A DNA stretch of 64,000 nucleotides from Oscillospiraceae bacterium (GCA_021770845.1 JAETQF010000010.1:1-64000), one strand, 5' to 3'. Numbered from the stretch's first letter, positions 31,257 through 41,311 are shown. The notes: generated by a model from the sequence alone, not told the origin. Numbers and translations: made by a program.

Positions 31257-32374
31257 ACCGTTACTCCTTTACGAATGACCACCGGGTTGGACACAAGGCC
31301 CTTGAGCTGGGCGCCGTTGGTGACCGTCACCCACTTGTCCACCACCACGTTCTCCAGGCTGGCGCCCTCGCCCACCACGCTGCCCTGCATGATCACGCAG
31401 TTCTTCAGGGTGGCGCCCTTGCCGATCTTCACGCCCCGGGAGAACACGCAGTTCTCCGCCTTGCCCTCGATGATGCAGCCGTCGGCGATGACGCAGCTGC
31501 TGATCTCGCTCTCCACGCCGTAGTAGCAGGGCACCTCGTCGGTGACCCGGGTGAAGATGGGGCGGTCGCCCCGGAACAGCGGGGTGCCCACGGCGCTGTC
31601 GATGATGGACAGGCTGCTGTGGAAATACTCGTTCACGTTGCGGATGCGCAGCACCACGTCGTCCACCTGGTAGAGGTTGATGGACAGGCGGCCCCGGTTG
31701 AACTCGTGCTGGATGAAGTCCCGGAGGAAGTCATAGATGCCCCGGGAGGTGTAGTCCCGGATGACGTTGATCAGCAGCTCCCGGGAGATGATCATGTGGC
31801 CCATGCTGGCGTAGTCGCCGGGCTTGGCGGTGCAGTCCAGGGCATAGGAGGTCACCCGATGGCCGGCGTCGGCCCGCATGACGGAGACGTAGTTCCCCTC
31901 AGAGGGCTCCTCCTCCAGGGTGGCCAGCATGGTGATGTCGCAGCCGCTGGCGATGTGGGCCTCCAGGGCGGGGCGGTAGTCGATGTTGCACACCACATAG
32001 GCGTCGGCCAGCAGCACGTAGGGAGTGGTGGTGATGGTCTCCAGGTAGTCCAGGGCGTTGCGCAGATCGTCCAGCTTGCCCCGGTTGTTGGCGCCCACGT
32101 TCTCGGTGGCGAAGGGGGGCAGGAGCTGGAGGCCGCCGTTCTTCCGGTTCAGGTCGTACTGCTGGGCGTTGTTCAGGTGATCCATCAGGGAGTGGTAGTG
32201 CTGGGTGGCCAGCACGCCCACGTTGGTGATGCCGGAGTTGACCATGTTGGACAGCACGAAATCCACCAGGCGGTAGCGCCCGCCGAAGGGGATAGCGGCC
32301 ATATTGCGGTCATACGTAAAGGTGCCGAGCTCACCGGCGTACAGCTCGGAGAAAATAATACCAGTCATGTTCAT
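31253..32374 (-). CDS. glgD: GlgD, regulatory subunit of ADP-glucose pyrophosphorylase
   Basis: This 373-residue paralogue of GlgC has a nucleotidyltransferase N-terminal half (NMAAIPFGGRYRLVDFVLSN) and a left-handed beta-helix C-terminal half (repeats such as GKGATLKNCVIMQGSVVGEG). The GlgC-type catalytic start GGxGxRL is replaced by a divergent sequence, as expected for GlgD, which binds and activates GlgC in Firmicutes. ATG 32374 follows taaggggg. Confidence 0.92.
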   Translation of the reverse strand: MNMTGIIFSELYAGELGTFTYDRNMAAIPFGGRYRLVDFVLSNMVNSGITNVGVLATQHYHSLMDHLNNAQQYDLNRKNGGLQLLPPFATENVGANNRGKLDDLRNALDYLETITTTPYVLLADAYVVCNIDYRPALEAHIASGCDITMLATLEEEPSEGNYVSVMRADAGHRVTSYALDCTAKPGDYASMGHMIISRELLINVIRDYTSRGIYDFLRDFIQHEFNRGRLSINLYQVDDVVLRIRNVNEYFHSSLSIIDSAVGTPLFRGDRPIFTRVTDEVPCYYGVESEISSCVIADGCIIEGKAENCVFSRGVKIGKGATLKNCVIMQGSVVGEGASLENVVVDKWVTVTNGAQLKGLVSNPVVIRKGVTV

Positions 32375-32387
32375 GGTGGACGCCCCC

Positions 32388-33578
32388 TTAAACAATTTCC
32401 TTGGGCCTGATGACGGATCCGGCGGGGAGGGTCTTTTTGTGGCCCACCACGGTGATGCCCCAGTCCTCGTTGGGGCAGTTCTCCGGCCGCTCGCCGATCT
32501 TCACGCCCTCCTCAATGACGCAGCCCTCGCCCACGATGGCGTAGCTGATGTTGGCGCCCTTGCGCACCACGGTGTTGGGCATGACCACCGCGCCCACCAC
32601 AATCGCGCCCTCCTCCACCTCGCAGCCGGTGTAGAGGACGGAGTGCTCCACGCTGCCCCGGATGATGCAGCCCTCGGCCACAAAGGAGTTGGACACCTTG
32701 GCGCCGGGATCGATCCGGGTGGCGGGGGAGGCGTAGTTCCGGGCGTAGATGCGGAAGGTGGAGTCCCGCATATTGATGGGATCCGTGGGATCCAGCAGAT
32801 CCATATTGGCGTCCCACAGGCTCTCCAGGGTGCCCACGTCCTTCCAGTAGCCCTCGAAGGCGTAGGCGAACATGGGCCGGCCGTCCCGCAGGAAGGCGGG
32901 GATGATGTTCTTGCCGAAGTCGTTCTCCGACTTGGGGTCGGCCTCGTCGTCGATGAGGTACTGCTTCAGGGCGGCCCAGGTGAAGATGTACACGCCCATG
33001 GAGGCCAGATTGCTCTTGGGCTTTTTGGGCTTCTCCTCGAAGTCGATGATGGCGTCGTTGTCATCGGTGCTCATGATGCCCATGCGGGTGGCCTCGTCCA
33101 TGCTGACGGGCATGACGGCGATGGTGCACTCGGAGCCCTTCTCCTTGTGGAACTTCAGCATCTTGTTGTAGTCCATCTTGTAGATGTGATCGCCGGACAG
33201 GATCACCACGTACTCCGGGTTATAGCGATCCACGAACGGGATGTTCTGGTAGATGGCGTTGGCGGTGCCCTTGTACCAGGACTCGGTTTTGGACTGGGTG
33301 TAGGGCGGCAGGATGTGGGCTCCGCCCCAGTTCCGGTTCAGATCCCAGGGCTGGCCGTTGCCGATGTAGTCGTTCAGCTCCAGGGGCTGGTACTGGGTGA
33401 GCACGCCCACGGTGTCGATGCCGGAGTTGACGCAGTTGGACAGCGGAAAGTCGATGATGCGGTACTTGCCGCCGAAGGGCACCGCGGGCTTGGCGGTGTC
33501 CTGGGTCAGGCAGTACAGGCGGCTGCCCTGGCCTCCGGCCAGGAGCATGGCGATACATTCCTTTTTACGCTCGAACAA
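32388..33578 (-). CDS. glgC: ADP-glucose pyrophosphorylase, catalytic subunit
   Basis: This 396-residue enzyme makes ADP-glucose from glucose-1-phosphate and ATP, the committed step of glycogen synthesis. It has the catalytic [16 protein letters not shown] (11-26), [18 protein letters not shown], the [12 protein letters not shown] motif near 128, and a C-terminal beta-helix. The start is TTG 33578, with gggggag at ideal distance; the next ATG would remove the essential loop. It is separated from glgD by 13 bases. Confidence 0.95.
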   Translation of the reverse strand: MFERKKECIAMLLAGGQGSRLYCLTQDTAKPAVPFGGKYRIIDFPLSNCVNSGIDTVGVLTQYQPLELNDYIGNGQPWDLNRNWGGAHILPPYTQSKTESWYKGTANAIYQNIPFVDRYNPEYVVILSGDHIYKMDYNKMLKFHKEKGSECTIAVMPVSMDEATRMGIMSTDDNDAIIDFEEKPKKPKSNLASMGVYIFTWAALKQYLIDDEADPKSENDFGKNIIPAFLRDGRPMFAYAFEGYWKDVGTLESLWDANMDLLDPTDPINMRDSTFRIYARNYASPATRIDPGAKVSNSFVAEGCIIRGSVEHSVLYTGCEVEEGAIVVGAVVMPNTVVRKGANISYAIVGEGCVIEEGVKIGERPENCPNEDWGITVVGHKKTLPAGSVIRPKEIV

Positions 33579-33598
33579 GTTGATCTCCCCCTCAAGAA

Positions 33599-35698
33599 TT
33601 ACTTGGATTCCGGCTTGGCTTTTTTCGCGGCGGGCTTGCGGGTCTTGGGCTTGGCCTCCCCGGCCTCCGCCTTGGGCTTGGGGCCCGGCTTCTTCCGGGG
33701 CTTGGGCGCCTCCTCCGCCTGGACGGCGGCGGTCTCTGGGGCCGCGTCCCTGCGGGGCTTCCCGGCCGGGGCGGCCTTCTCCCCGGGCTCCTCCCCCCTG
33801 GCGTTCCGGAGCACGTGCCGCTCGTAGATCACCGTGGACAGGGCGGGCAGGGTGAGGGACACGGAGTAGGGCAGGCCGTGCAGTTCCTTCTTCTTTGCCT
33901 TGGCTGGGACAAGCTCCGTGCCCGCTCCGCCGTATTTCGCGTCGTCGCTGGACAGCACGGGGACATAGGAGCCGGACTTGGGCACGCCGATCTCATAGCC
34001 GGTGCGCTCCACGGGGCAGAAGTTGCACACCACAATGACCTCCTTGCCCTTCTCGTCGATGCGGCGGAAGGAGATCACGCTCTGGGCGTTGTCGTCGCAG
34101 GCAATCCACTGGAAGCCCTGCCAGTCGGTGTCGTTGCTCCACAGGGCGGGGTGATCCAGATAGTAGTGGTTCAGATCCTTCACATAGGTCTGGAGCTGGT
34201 GGTGCTTGTCGAACTCCAGCAGCATCCAGTCCAGCTGCTTCTTCTCGTCCCACTCGATGAACTGGCCGAACTCGCCGCCCATGAACAGCAGCTTCTTGCC
34301 CGGGTGGGTCATCATGTAGCCGAAGAAGGCCCGCAGCCCCTGGAACTTGTCCGCGTAGTCGCCGGGCATCTTGTTGATCAGCGAGCACTTGCCGTGCACC
34401 ACCTCGTCGTGGGACAGGGGCAGGACGAAGTTCTCCGAGAAGGCGTAGGTCAGGGAGAAGGTGATGTTGTTGTGCTTGCCCTTGCGGAACAGGGGATCGG
34501 TGGACATATAGTCGATCATATCGTGCATCCAGCCCATGTTCCACTTGAAGTTGAAGCCCAGGCCGTTGAATTCCTCCTTGGGCTTGGTGACGTTGGCGTA
34601 GGCGGTGGACTCCTCCGCCACCATAATGGCGTGGGGGTCGCAGGCGAAGGCGGCGGCGTTCATGTCCTGGAGGAAGGCCACCGCGTCCAGGTTGATGTTG
34701 GTGCCGTACTGGTTGGGCCGCCACTCGCCGCCCTGGCGGCCGTAGTCCAGGTAGAGCATGGAGGCCACCGCGTCCACCCGGATGCCGTCCACATGGAACT
34801 TCTCCAGCCAGTACACCACGTTGGAGATCAGGAAGGAGCGCACCTCGTTGCGCCCGTAGTCAAAGATGCGGGTGCCCCAGTCCGGGTGATCCCGGCGCAG
34901 GGGGTCGGCGGGCTCGTAGCAGTAGCCGCCGTCAAACTCGAACAGGCCGCACTCGTCCCGGGGGAAGTGGGCGCCCACCCAGTCGATGATGACGCCGATG
35001 CCCCCCTCGTGGCACAGATCCACGAACTTCATGAAGTCGTGGGGGGTGCCGTACCGGGAGGTGGGGGCGTAATAGCCGGTGACCTGATAGCCCCAGGAGG
35101 GGTCGTAGGGGTACTCGCTGATGGGGAGCAGCTCCACGTGGGTGTAGCCCATCTCCTTCAGGTAGGGCACCAGCTGCCTGGCACAGTCCACATAGGACAG
35201 GAAGTTTCCGTCCTCGTGCCGCCGCCAGGAGCCCAGGTGCATCTCATAGATGTTCACCGGGCTTTTCAGCACCTCCCGGCGGGCCCGGCCGCGGCGGTAG
35301 GCCTCGTCCGTCCACTGGAAGCCGTCCAGGTCGAACACCTTGCTGGCGTTGTCGGGCCGGGTGGCGGAGTGGGTGGCGTAGGGGTCGGCCCGGAACACGA
35401 AGGAGCCGTCGGGCCGCTCGATGTAGAATTTGTACTCGTCGTAGGTCTGGATACCGGGGATAAACCGCTCCCAGATGCCGGCGTCAATGCGCTCCATGGC
35501 GGGGGCCCCGGTGTCCCAGCCATTGAAGCTGCCCAGCACCCGCACGCTTTTGGCATGGGGGGCCCATACCCGGAAGACATAGCCCTCCTGTCCGTCCACC
35601 GTCTGTCTGTGGCAGCCCAGGAACCGGTAGGCGTCCCGGCTGGTGCCGCCGCTGAAGCGGGCGATGGCGTCGCTGAGTTGATCTGTTTTCTTCGACAT
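33599..35698 (-). CDS. glgB: Glycogen branching enzyme with Lys/Pro-rich tail
   Basis: This 699-residue GH13 enzyme makes alpha-1,6 branches. An N-terminal CBM48 (about 25-120) precedes the catalytic barrel with [13 protein letters not shown] (nucleophile Asp), MVAEEST (acid Glu) and [11 protein letters not shown]. After the normal end ([11 protein letters not shown]) comes a 65-70-residue tail of Lys, Pro and Ala ([14 protein letters not shown]), unlike most branching enzymes. ATG 35698 follows ttggagg. It is the first gene of the glycogen operon, behind a consensus promoter. Confidence 0.95.
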   Translation of the reverse strand: MSKKTDQLSDAIARFSGGTSRDAYRFLGCHRQTVDGQEGYVFRVWAPHAKSVRVLGSFNGWDTGAPAMERIDAGIWERFIPGIQTYDEYKFYIERPDGSFVFRADPYATHSATRPDNASKVFDLDGFQWTDEAYRRGRARREVLKSPVNIYEMHLGSWRRHEDGNFLSYVDCARQLVPYLKEMGYTHVELLPISEYPYDPSWGYQVTGYYAPTSRYGTPHDFMKFVDLCHEGGIGVIIDWVGAHFPRDECGLFEFDGGYCYEPADPLRRDHPDWGTRIFDYGRNEVRSFLISNVVYWLEKFHVDGIRVDAVASMLYLDYGRQGGEWRPNQYGTNINLDAVAFLQDMNAAAFACDPHAIMVAEESTAYANVTKPKEEFNGLGFNFKWNMGWMHDMIDYMSTDPLFRKGKHNNITFSLTYAFSENFVLPLSHDEVVHGKCSLINKMPGDYADKFQGLRAFFGYMMTHPGKKLLFMGGEFGQFIEWDEKKQLDWMLLEFDKHHQLQTYVKDLNHYYLDHPALWSNDTDWQGFQWIACDDNAQSVISFRRIDEKGKEVIVVCNFCPVERTGYEIGVPKSGSYVPVLSSDDAKYGGAGTELVPAKAKKKELHGLPYSVSLTLPALSTVIYERHVLRNARGEEPGEKAAPAGKPRRDAAPETAAVQAEEAPKPRKKPGPKPKAEAGEAKPKTRKPAAKKAKPESK

Positions 35699-35781
35699 AT
35701 CGTGCCTCCAAACCTCCGCCGATTCGGGGCGGAACCGTGTAAATAATCCCGCACATCCTTGGACGTGCTATGATGCATTAC

Positions 35782-35810
35782 ATTATAACGTGCCTGGGAC
35801 ATAAAGTCAA
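35782..35810 (-). promoter_or_regulatory. Sigma-A promoter of the glycogen operon
   Basis: Minus strand: TTGACT (35810-35805), 17 bases, TATAAT (35787-35782). It lies 84 bases before glgB and drives glgBCDA. Confidence 0.9.
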
Positions 35811-35908
35811 GGTGCACAAAAAGCAAAAGGAAAAACCCGCCGAATATGTCATTGTATGCGAAATGCGGGGGAAAGGTTTTGAAAACCCCGAAAAAACGCC
35901 GGTTGGAC

Positions 35909-35937
35909 TTGCCAATTCCGGGATGCGGGCGTATAAT
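35909..35937 (+). promoter_or_regulatory. Sigma-A promoter of the MATE gene
   Basis: TTGCCA, 17 bases, TATAAT (35932-35937), about 67 bases before the MATE start and divergent from the glgB promoter. The spacer 35699-36004 holds nothing else I can support. Confidence 0.8.
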
Positions 35938-36004
35938 AGCCCCCGCGCCGCCGGATCCGGCGGCCGCCATCTGAAACTTTTTCGCGGGGAGGAGGCTGAG
36001 CACC

Positions 36005-37339
36005 ATGCTGTTTACCCGCCGCCAGGTCCTGTCCCTGCTGCTTCCCCTGATGCTGGAACAGCTCCTCTCCGGGCTCATGGGCATCGCGGACACCATGATG
36101 GTCACCACCGTGGGGGAGACCGCCATCTCCGCGGTGTCCCTGGTGGACGCGGTCAACGTGCTGATGCTCAATCTGCTCAGCGCCCTGGCCGCGGGGGGCG
36201 TCATCGTGTGCTCCCAGTACCTGGGCCGGGGGGAGGCCCCCAAGGCCGCCAACGCCGCCCGGCAGGTGCTGCTGGTGTCCCTGGGGCTGAGCCTCGCGGC
36301 CATGGGGGTGTGCCTGCTCCTGCGCCGAGCGCTGCTGGCCCTGATCTTCGGCGCGGTGGAGCCCGCCGTGATGGAGCAGGCGCTGGACTATTTCTTCCTC
36401 ACCGCCCTGTCCTACCCCTTCCTGGCCGCCCAGCAGACGGCGGCGGCGGTGTTCCGGGCGGAGGGCCGCTCCGCGCCCCCCATGGCGGTGGCGGCGGTGG
36501 CCAACGCCGTCAACATCGCGGGCAACGCGGTGCTGATCTTCGTGTTCCACCAGGGGGTGGCGGGCGCCGCCCTGGCCACCCTGTTCTCCCGGGCCCTCAG
36601 CGCGGTGGTGCTCCTGGCCCTGCTGCGCAGTCCCAAGCTCACCGTGTCCATCCGGGACTACCGCAAAATCCGCCCCGACCGGGCGGTCATCGGCACGGTG
36701 CTGCGGGTGGGGGTGCCCACCGGGGTGGAGAATGCCATGTTCCAGCTGGGCAAGCTGATGGTGCAGTCCACGGTGGCCACCTTCTCCACCGCCGCCATCG
36801 CCGCCCACGCCATGGCCCAGACCCTGGACATGGTGCAGAGTATGCCCAGCCTGGCCATCGGCCTGGGCCTGCTGACGGTGGTGGGCCAGTGCATGGGCGC
36901 GGGCCGCGTGGACGAGGCCCGGACGTATATCAAACGGTTCTGCCTGCTGTCCGAGGGGGCCATGCTGGTGATGAGCGCCCTGGTGGTGGCCTTCACCCCG
37001 CTGGTCACCCGGATCTCCCAGATGTCGCCGGAGAGCGCCGAGCTGACCTTCCGCCTGCTGCTCCTGATCAGCGCGGGCAAGCTGACGCTCTGGGTGCTGG
37101 CCTTCACCCTGCCCCAGGGGATGCGGGCGGCGGGGGACGTGCGGTTCGCCGCGGTTGTGTCCGCCGCGTCCATGTGGATCTTCCGGGTGGGGCTGTGCCT
37201 GCTGCTGTGCCGGGGCTTCGGCGTGGGGCTGTACGGCGTGTGGATCGCCTGGCTGGTGGACTGGCTGTTCCGCGGGGCGGTGTACGTGCTGCGGTTCCGC
37301 CGCGGGAAATGGACGGGCTTCCGGGTTCTGGCCCGTTAG
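36005..37339 (+). CDS. MATE-family efflux transporter
   Basis: This 444-residue integral membrane protein has about 12 helices in two similar halves, each of MatE type (MLEQLLSGLMGIADTMMVTT at the start; GVPTGVENAMFQLGKLMVQS in the second half). MATE proteins export cationic drugs or metabolites using Na+ or H+ gradients. The substrate is not predictable. ATG 36005 follows gaggaggc. It stands alone between divergent glgB and yebC. Confidence 0.9.
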   Translation: MLFTRRQVLSLLLPLMLEQLLSGLMGIADTMMVTTVGETAISAVSLVDAVNVLMLNLLSALAAGGVIVCSQYLGRGEAPKAANAARQVLLVSLGLSLAAMGVCLLLRRALLALIFGAVEPAVMEQALDYFFLTALSYPFLAAQQTAAAVFRAEGRSAPPMAVAAVANAVNIAGNAVLIFVFHQGVAGAALATLFSRALSAVVLLALLRSPKLTVSIRDYRKIRPDRAVIGTVLRVGVPTGVENAMFQLGKLMVQSTVATFSTAAIAAHAMAQTLDMVQSMPSLAIGLGLLTVVGQCMGAGRVDEARTYIKRFCLLSEGAMLVMSALVVAFTPLVTRISQMSPESAELTFRLLLLISAGKLTLWVLAFTLPQGMRAAGDVRFAAVVSAASMWIFRVGLCLLLCRGFGVGLYGVWIAWLVDWLFRGAVYVLRFRRGKWTGFRVLAR

Positions 37340-37377
37340 GGAAAAAACGGCGGCTGTGCCAGTTTTGCTTCCAGGGG

Positions 37378-37406
37378 TTGAAAACCGGCGGGAAGTGTGC
37401 TATATT
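37378..37406 (+). promoter_or_regulatory. Sigma-A promoter of yebC
   Basis: TTGAAA (37378-37383), 17 bases, TATATT (37401-37406), about 70 bases upstream of yebC. Confidence 0.8.
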
Positions 37407-37478
37407 GTTGGGTGAATTTTCTGCCCGACCGGGTTCAGAACCTGTTCACAACCTCACAATGAAGGGAACGATACCACC

Positions 37479-38204
37479 ATGTCAGGTCATTCCAAGTGGC
37501 ATAACATCCAGAAAACCAAGGGCGCGGCGGACGCCAAGCGCTCCGCGGCGTTCACCAAGATCGCCCGGGAGATCATCGTGGCCGTCAAGACCGGCGGCTC
37601 CGGCGACCCGGCCAACAACTCCCGGCTGGCCACCGTCATCGCCAAGGCCCGGGCGGCCAATATGCCCAACGACAACATCAAGCGCACCATTGAGAAGGCC
37701 GTGGGCTCCGGCAACGCCAACGACTACGAGTCCATCACCTACGAGGGGTACGGCCCCGGCGGGGTGGCGGTCATCGTGGAGACCCTCACCGACAACCGCA
37801 ACCGCACCGCCTCCGAGGTGCGCCACTACTTCGACAAGTTCGGCGGCAACCTGGGCGCCACCGGCTGCGTGTCCTGGTCGTTTGATCAGAAGGGCGTGCT
37901 GGTCATTGAGCGGGAGGATCTGGACGAGGAGACCGCCATGATGGACGCCCTGGACTGCGGCGCCGCCGACTTCGAGGCGGACGAGGACTGCTTCACCGTC
38001 TACACCACCCCGGACGACTTCGGCGCGGTGCTGGCCGCCATGGAGGAGAAGGGCTACGCCTTCGCCTCCGCCAAGGTGGAGATGGTGCCCCAGAACTACG
38101 TCACCCTGTCCGACGAGGCCGACATCAAGAACATGGAGAAGCTCATCGACATGATGGAGGACAACGACGACGTGCAGAACGTCTGGCACAACTGGGACGA
38201 GTAA
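37479..38204 (+). CDS. yebC: YebC/TACO1-family protein
   Basis: This 241-residue protein has the family start MSGHSKWHNIQKTKGAADAK and the conserved YEGYGPGGVAVIVE near residue 88. Members have been described as transcriptional regulators (PmpR) and, more recently, as factors that help ribosomes through proline stretches. All three domains are present at normal length. It is monocistronic, with its own promoter and a bidirectional terminator shared with proC. Confidence 0.92.
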   Translation: MSGHSKWHNIQKTKGAADAKRSAAFTKIAREIIVAVKTGGSGDPANNSRLATVIAKARAANMPNDNIKRTIEKAVGSGNANDYESITYEGYGPGGVAVIVETLTDNRNRTASEVRHYFDKFGGNLGATGCVSWSFDQKGVLVIEREDLDEETAMMDALDCGAADFEADEDCFTVYTTPDDFGAVLAAMEEKGYAFASAKVEMVPQNYVTLSDEADIKNMEKLIDMMEDNDDVQNVWHNWDE

Positions 38205-38247
38205 AAAAACAATCCCCCCTGCCCGCAGGCAGGGGGGATTGTTTTTT
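38203..38247. terminator. Bidirectional terminator between yebC and proC
   Basis: An A-run, a long stem (aatccccccTGCC with its complement, loop of four) and a T-run end both convergent transcripts. The proC stop lies inside its right arm. Confidence 0.9.
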
Positions 38248-39070
38248 ATTTGCCCAGTTCTGCGCTTCTCCGCCAGGAGGCCAGCACGGCGTCCATAGCG
38301 GCGGCCCGCAGCCCGTGGCGCTCCAGCTCCGCCACCCCGGCGATGGTGGAGCCCCCGGGGGAGCACACCTCGTCCTTGAGCTGGCCGGGGTGCTTCCCGC
38401 TCTCCAGCACCATGGCCGCCGCCCCCAGCACCATCCGGGCGGCGTACTCCACGGCCTGCTTTCGGGGCAGGCCGGCCATCACCCCGCCGTCCGCCAGTCC
38501 CTCGATATAGGGGTAGACAAAGGCGGGGCCGCACCCGGCAATGGCGGCAAACTGATCCATCAGCCCCTCGGGGATGCGCTCCACCGTCCCGGAGGCGGAC
38601 AGGATCTCCTCCACCCCCCGGACGCACTCCTCCCCCACCGCCTCCCCGGCGCACAGGGCCGTCATGCCCTTGCCCACGGCCACGCAGGTGTTGGGCATGA
38701 TGCGCACGATGGGCACATAGTACCCCGCACCCGCCAGATGGGGCCGCAGATCCTTGATGGTCAGCCCCGCCGCCATGGACACCGCCACCTTGTCCTCTCC
38801 CACCCGGTGCCGATCCCGGAGCTGGGGGCCAAGCTCCTCCAGCAGGGACGGCATCCCGTTGGGCTTCACGCCGAGAAAGAGGTACTCCGCCGCCCAGGCC
38901 GCGTCGGCGGCGCTGTCCACCACCTCGCAGCCCAGCTCCAACCCCAGGGCCTGGGCTTTCTCCGGCGTGCGGTTGAACAGCACCACCTGATCCGGGCCCA
39001 CCGCCCGGCAGGCCGCCCGGGCCAGTGCCCTGCCCATATTTCCAACTCCGATAAAGGCCGCCTTTTTCAT
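38246..39070 (-). CDS. proC: Pyrroline-5-carboxylate reductase
   Basis: This 274-residue enzyme makes the last step of proline synthesis with NAD(P)H. It has the Rossmann motif AFIGVGNMGRALA at the start, IKDLRPHLAGAG and MPNTCVAVGKGMTAL in the middle, and the C-terminal signature KDEVCSPGGSTIAGV near 230. ATG 39070 is used in place of the TTG one codon earlier, with gagggct upstream. It lies 24 bases behind leuA, so it probably shares the leucine T-box transcript. Confidence 0.93.
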   Translation of the reverse strand: MKKAAFIGVGNMGRALARAACRAVGPDQVVLFNRTPEKAQALGLELGCEVVDSAADAAWAAEYLFLGVKPNGMPSLLEELGPQLRDRHRVGEDKVAVSMAAGLTIKDLRPHLAGAGYYVPIVRIMPNTCVAVGKGMTALCAGEAVGEECVRGVEEILSASGTVERIPEGLMDQFAAIAGCGPAFVYPYIEGLADGGVMAGLPRKQAVEYAARMVLGAAAMVLESGKHPGQLKDEVCSPGGSTIAGVAELERHGLRAAAMDAVLASWRRSAELGK

Positions 39071-39094
39071 CAAAGAGCCCTCGCTTTCTAAAAT

Positions 39095-40795
39095 TTATCC
39101 GCCCAGCAGGGAACGGTTGATGGCGCACAAAATCGCCCGCAGGGACGCCCGGTTGATGTTGTGGCTCTTGCCCACGCCGAACACGTCCCGGCCGTCCGGG
39201 GCCTTCAGGTGGATGTAGCACACCGCCTGGGTGTCCGAGCCGGAGGAGATGGCGTGCTCCTTGTAGTCCACGAACTGGTAGCCCTCGATGTGCCCCTCGG
39301 GGAGGTCGTGGAGGGCGTTGAAGAAGGCGTCGATGGGGCCGTTGCCCTGGCCGTAGGCCTCCATGGTGTGCCCCTTGTACCCCACCTGGCCCACAAAGGC
39401 CACCCGGCTGGCGTCCCCGTGGCGGGCGTCCTCCCGGAAGGAGTGGCGCTCCAGCTGGTAGGTCTTGGGGACGGACAGGTATTCCTGGTCGAACAGCTGG
39501 AAAATCTGCTCCGGCTTCAGCTCCTTGCCCACCCGGTCGGACTCCTTCTGGACGACGGCGCCGAACTCGGCGTGCATGGCGCGGGGCAAATCGTAGCCGA
39601 AGTTCTGCATCATGACGAAGGCCGCCCCGCCCTTCCCCGACTGGGAGTTGATGCGGATGATGGGCTCGTACTGCCGCCCCACGTCGGCGGGGTCGATGGG
39701 CAGGTAGGGCACCTCCCACCGATCGGTGCCGCTCTCGTTCATATAGTGGATGCCCTTGTTGATGGCGTCCTGGTGGCTGCCGGAGAAGGCGGTGAACACC
39801 AGCTCCCCGGCGTAGGGCTGCCGCTCCCCCACCTTCATCTTGGTGCACCGCTCATACATCTCCCGCACCTTGTTGATGTCGTGGAAGTCCAGCTTGGGAT
39901 CCACGCCCTGGGTGTACAGATTCATGGCCAGGGTCACCATGTCCACGTTGCCGGTGCGCTCGCCGTTGCCGAACAGGGTGGCCTCCACCCGCTCGGCCCC
40001 CGCCAGCAGGCCCAGCTCGGTGGTGGCCACGCCGGTGCCCCGGTCGTTGTGGGGGTGGAGGGAGATGATGGCCCGCTCCCGCCCGGGCAGCTTCCGGATG
40101 AAGTACTCCAGCATATCCGCCAGCTGGTTGGGCATACAGTTCTCCACCGTGGTGGGCAGGTTGAGGATCACCTTGTTGTCCGCCGTGGCGTGGAGGTGAT
40201 CCAGCACCGCCCCGCAGATGTCCACGGCGTAGTCCATCTCGGTGCCCATAAACGATTCCGGGGAGTATTGGAAGCGCAGGTTTGTCCCCTGGGCAATCAC
40301 TGGCTGGGCCATCTCATAGATCAGATCCGCCGCATCGGTGGCGATCTGTGTAATCCCGTCCGTGTCCATGTGGAACACCACCTTCCGCTGGAGGGTAGAG
40401 GTGGAGTTGTAGAAGTGCAGAATCACGTTCTTGGCGCCCTGGATGGCCTCGAAGGTCTTGCGGATCAGGTGCTCCCGGGCCTGCACCAGCACCTGGATGG
40501 TCACGTCGTCGGGGATGTGGCCCCCCTCGATGAGCTCCCGGCAGATCTCGTATTCCGTCTCGGAGGCGGAGGGGAAGCCGATCTCGATCTCCTTCACGCC
40601 GATGTCCACCAGGGTGTGGAAGTACTCCAGCTTTTCCTCCAAATTCATGGGGTCGATGAGGGCCTGGTTGCCGTCCCGCAGATCCACCGAGCACCACACC
40701 GGGGCCTGGGTGATGGTCTTGTCCGGCCAGGTGCGGTTTTCGATGGGCTGGGGGGTGAAGGGGATGTACTTCTGGTATCCGGGCTTCAGGTTCAT
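39095..40795 (-). CDS. leuA: 2-isopropylmalate synthase, long type
   Basis: This 566-residue enzyme joins acetyl-CoA and 2-oxoisovalerate, the first step of leucine synthesis. Features: the catalytic-barrel start VDLRDGNQALIDPM, SLHPHNDRGTGVATTELGLL with metal-binding His residues, FGNGERTGNVD, and a C-terminal LeuA regulatory domain for leucine feedback. The length matches the LeuA type of about 560 residues found in actinobacteria and some Clostridia. ATG 40795 has aaaaggagg. Control: T-box leader immediately upstream. Confidence 0.93.
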   Translation of the reverse strand: MNLKPGYQKYIPFTPQPIENRTWPDKTITQAPVWCSVDLRDGNQALIDPMNLEEKLEYFHTLVDIGVKEIEIGFPSASETEYEICRELIEGGHIPDDVTIQVLVQAREHLIRKTFEAIQGAKNVILHFYNSTSTLQRKVVFHMDTDGITQIATDAADLIYEMAQPVIAQGTNLRFQYSPESFMGTEMDYAVDICGAVLDHLHATADNKVILNLPTTVENCMPNQLADMLEYFIRKLPGRERAIISLHPHNDRGTGVATTELGLLAGAERVEATLFGNGERTGNVDMVTLAMNLYTQGVDPKLDFHDINKVREMYERCTKMKVGERQPYAGELVFTAFSGSHQDAINKGIHYMNESGTDRWEVPYLPIDPADVGRQYEPIIRINSQSGKGGAAFVMMQNFGYDLPRAMHAEFGAVVQKESDRVGKELKPEQIFQLFDQEYLSVPKTYQLERHSFREDARHGDASRVAFVGQVGYKGHTMEAYGQGNGPIDAFFNALHDLPEGHIEGYQFVDYKEHAISSGSDTQAVCYIHLKAPDGRDVFGVGKSHNINRASLRAILCAINRSLLGG

Positions 40796-40830
40796 GGGGT
40801 TTTCCTCCTTTTGGATATGCGGGGGATCAC

Positions 40831-41124
40831 AAAACGCCCCCGACGGTTTGTCAGGGGCGAAATAAGCCTGCCGCGCCTGTCCGCGCAGCGCCTTTTGATT
40901 CCGCGGTACCACCCTAATTCCGCGCACGGTCGCCCGATGCGCGCTCCTGGCCTCCAGCAAGGCCGCGATCTGTAACGGGATCACCCGTCCAATCCTACTT
41001 GCGGGTTCAGATTGGCGGCTCCGGGGCCAGTATCCACGCGGCTTCCCCCGCCGGCTCCCACCAGCCGCCGGCTCTCTGAGGGGGGACGGGCCGCGTCCTT
41101 CTTCCCATCCACGCCTTTTGCTTA
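40831..41124 (-). promoter_or_regulatory. T-box leader (leucine) of leuA-proC
   Basis: The minus-strand leader carries the antiterminator box AGGGTGGTACCGCGG (40915-40901) and a terminator (40859-40835) followed by TTTT. Stem I shows AGAGA, and the specifier position reads CTG (41030-41028), followed by G. CTG is a leucine codon, which fits leuA. Uncharged tRNA-Leu would stabilize the antiterminator and switch the genes on. Confidence 0.9.
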
Positions 41125-41130
41125 AAGGTT

Positions 41131-41160
41131 ATTATACCGTGGGGGCGCGGCCCTTGTCAA
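41131..41160 (-). promoter_or_regulatory. Sigma-A promoter of the leuA T-box transcript
   Basis: Minus strand: TTGACA (41160-41155), 18 bases, TATAAT (41136-41131). Confidence 0.88.
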
Positions 41161-41200
41161 GGGGTATTTCCCCCGCCGCCGGTGAACTTCCCCGGGGGTA

Positions 41201-41229
41201 TTGAAACTTTCCCCTTTTTATGGTATAGT
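41201..41229 (+). promoter_or_regulatory. Sigma-A promoter of the gtr-like operon
   Basis: TTGAAA (41201-41206), 17 bases, TATAGT (41224-41229), divergent from the leuA promoter. Confidence 0.8.
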
Positions 41230-41311
41230 TACCCCGTTCGGGCTTCAGGCTCTTTTGTACATCCCGGGGCCGCCCCGCGGCTCAACCCGGAAACACAACC
41301 GGAGGATACCC

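Noticed and set aside
30607-31523. Plus-strand frames opposite glgA and glgD
   Set aside because: Shadows of well-supported genes, with no start signals.
33815-35746. A 643-codon plus-strand open frame opposite glgB
   Set aside because: Same cause. GlgB is certain on the other strand, and the shadow has low-complexity Val/Gly/His composition.
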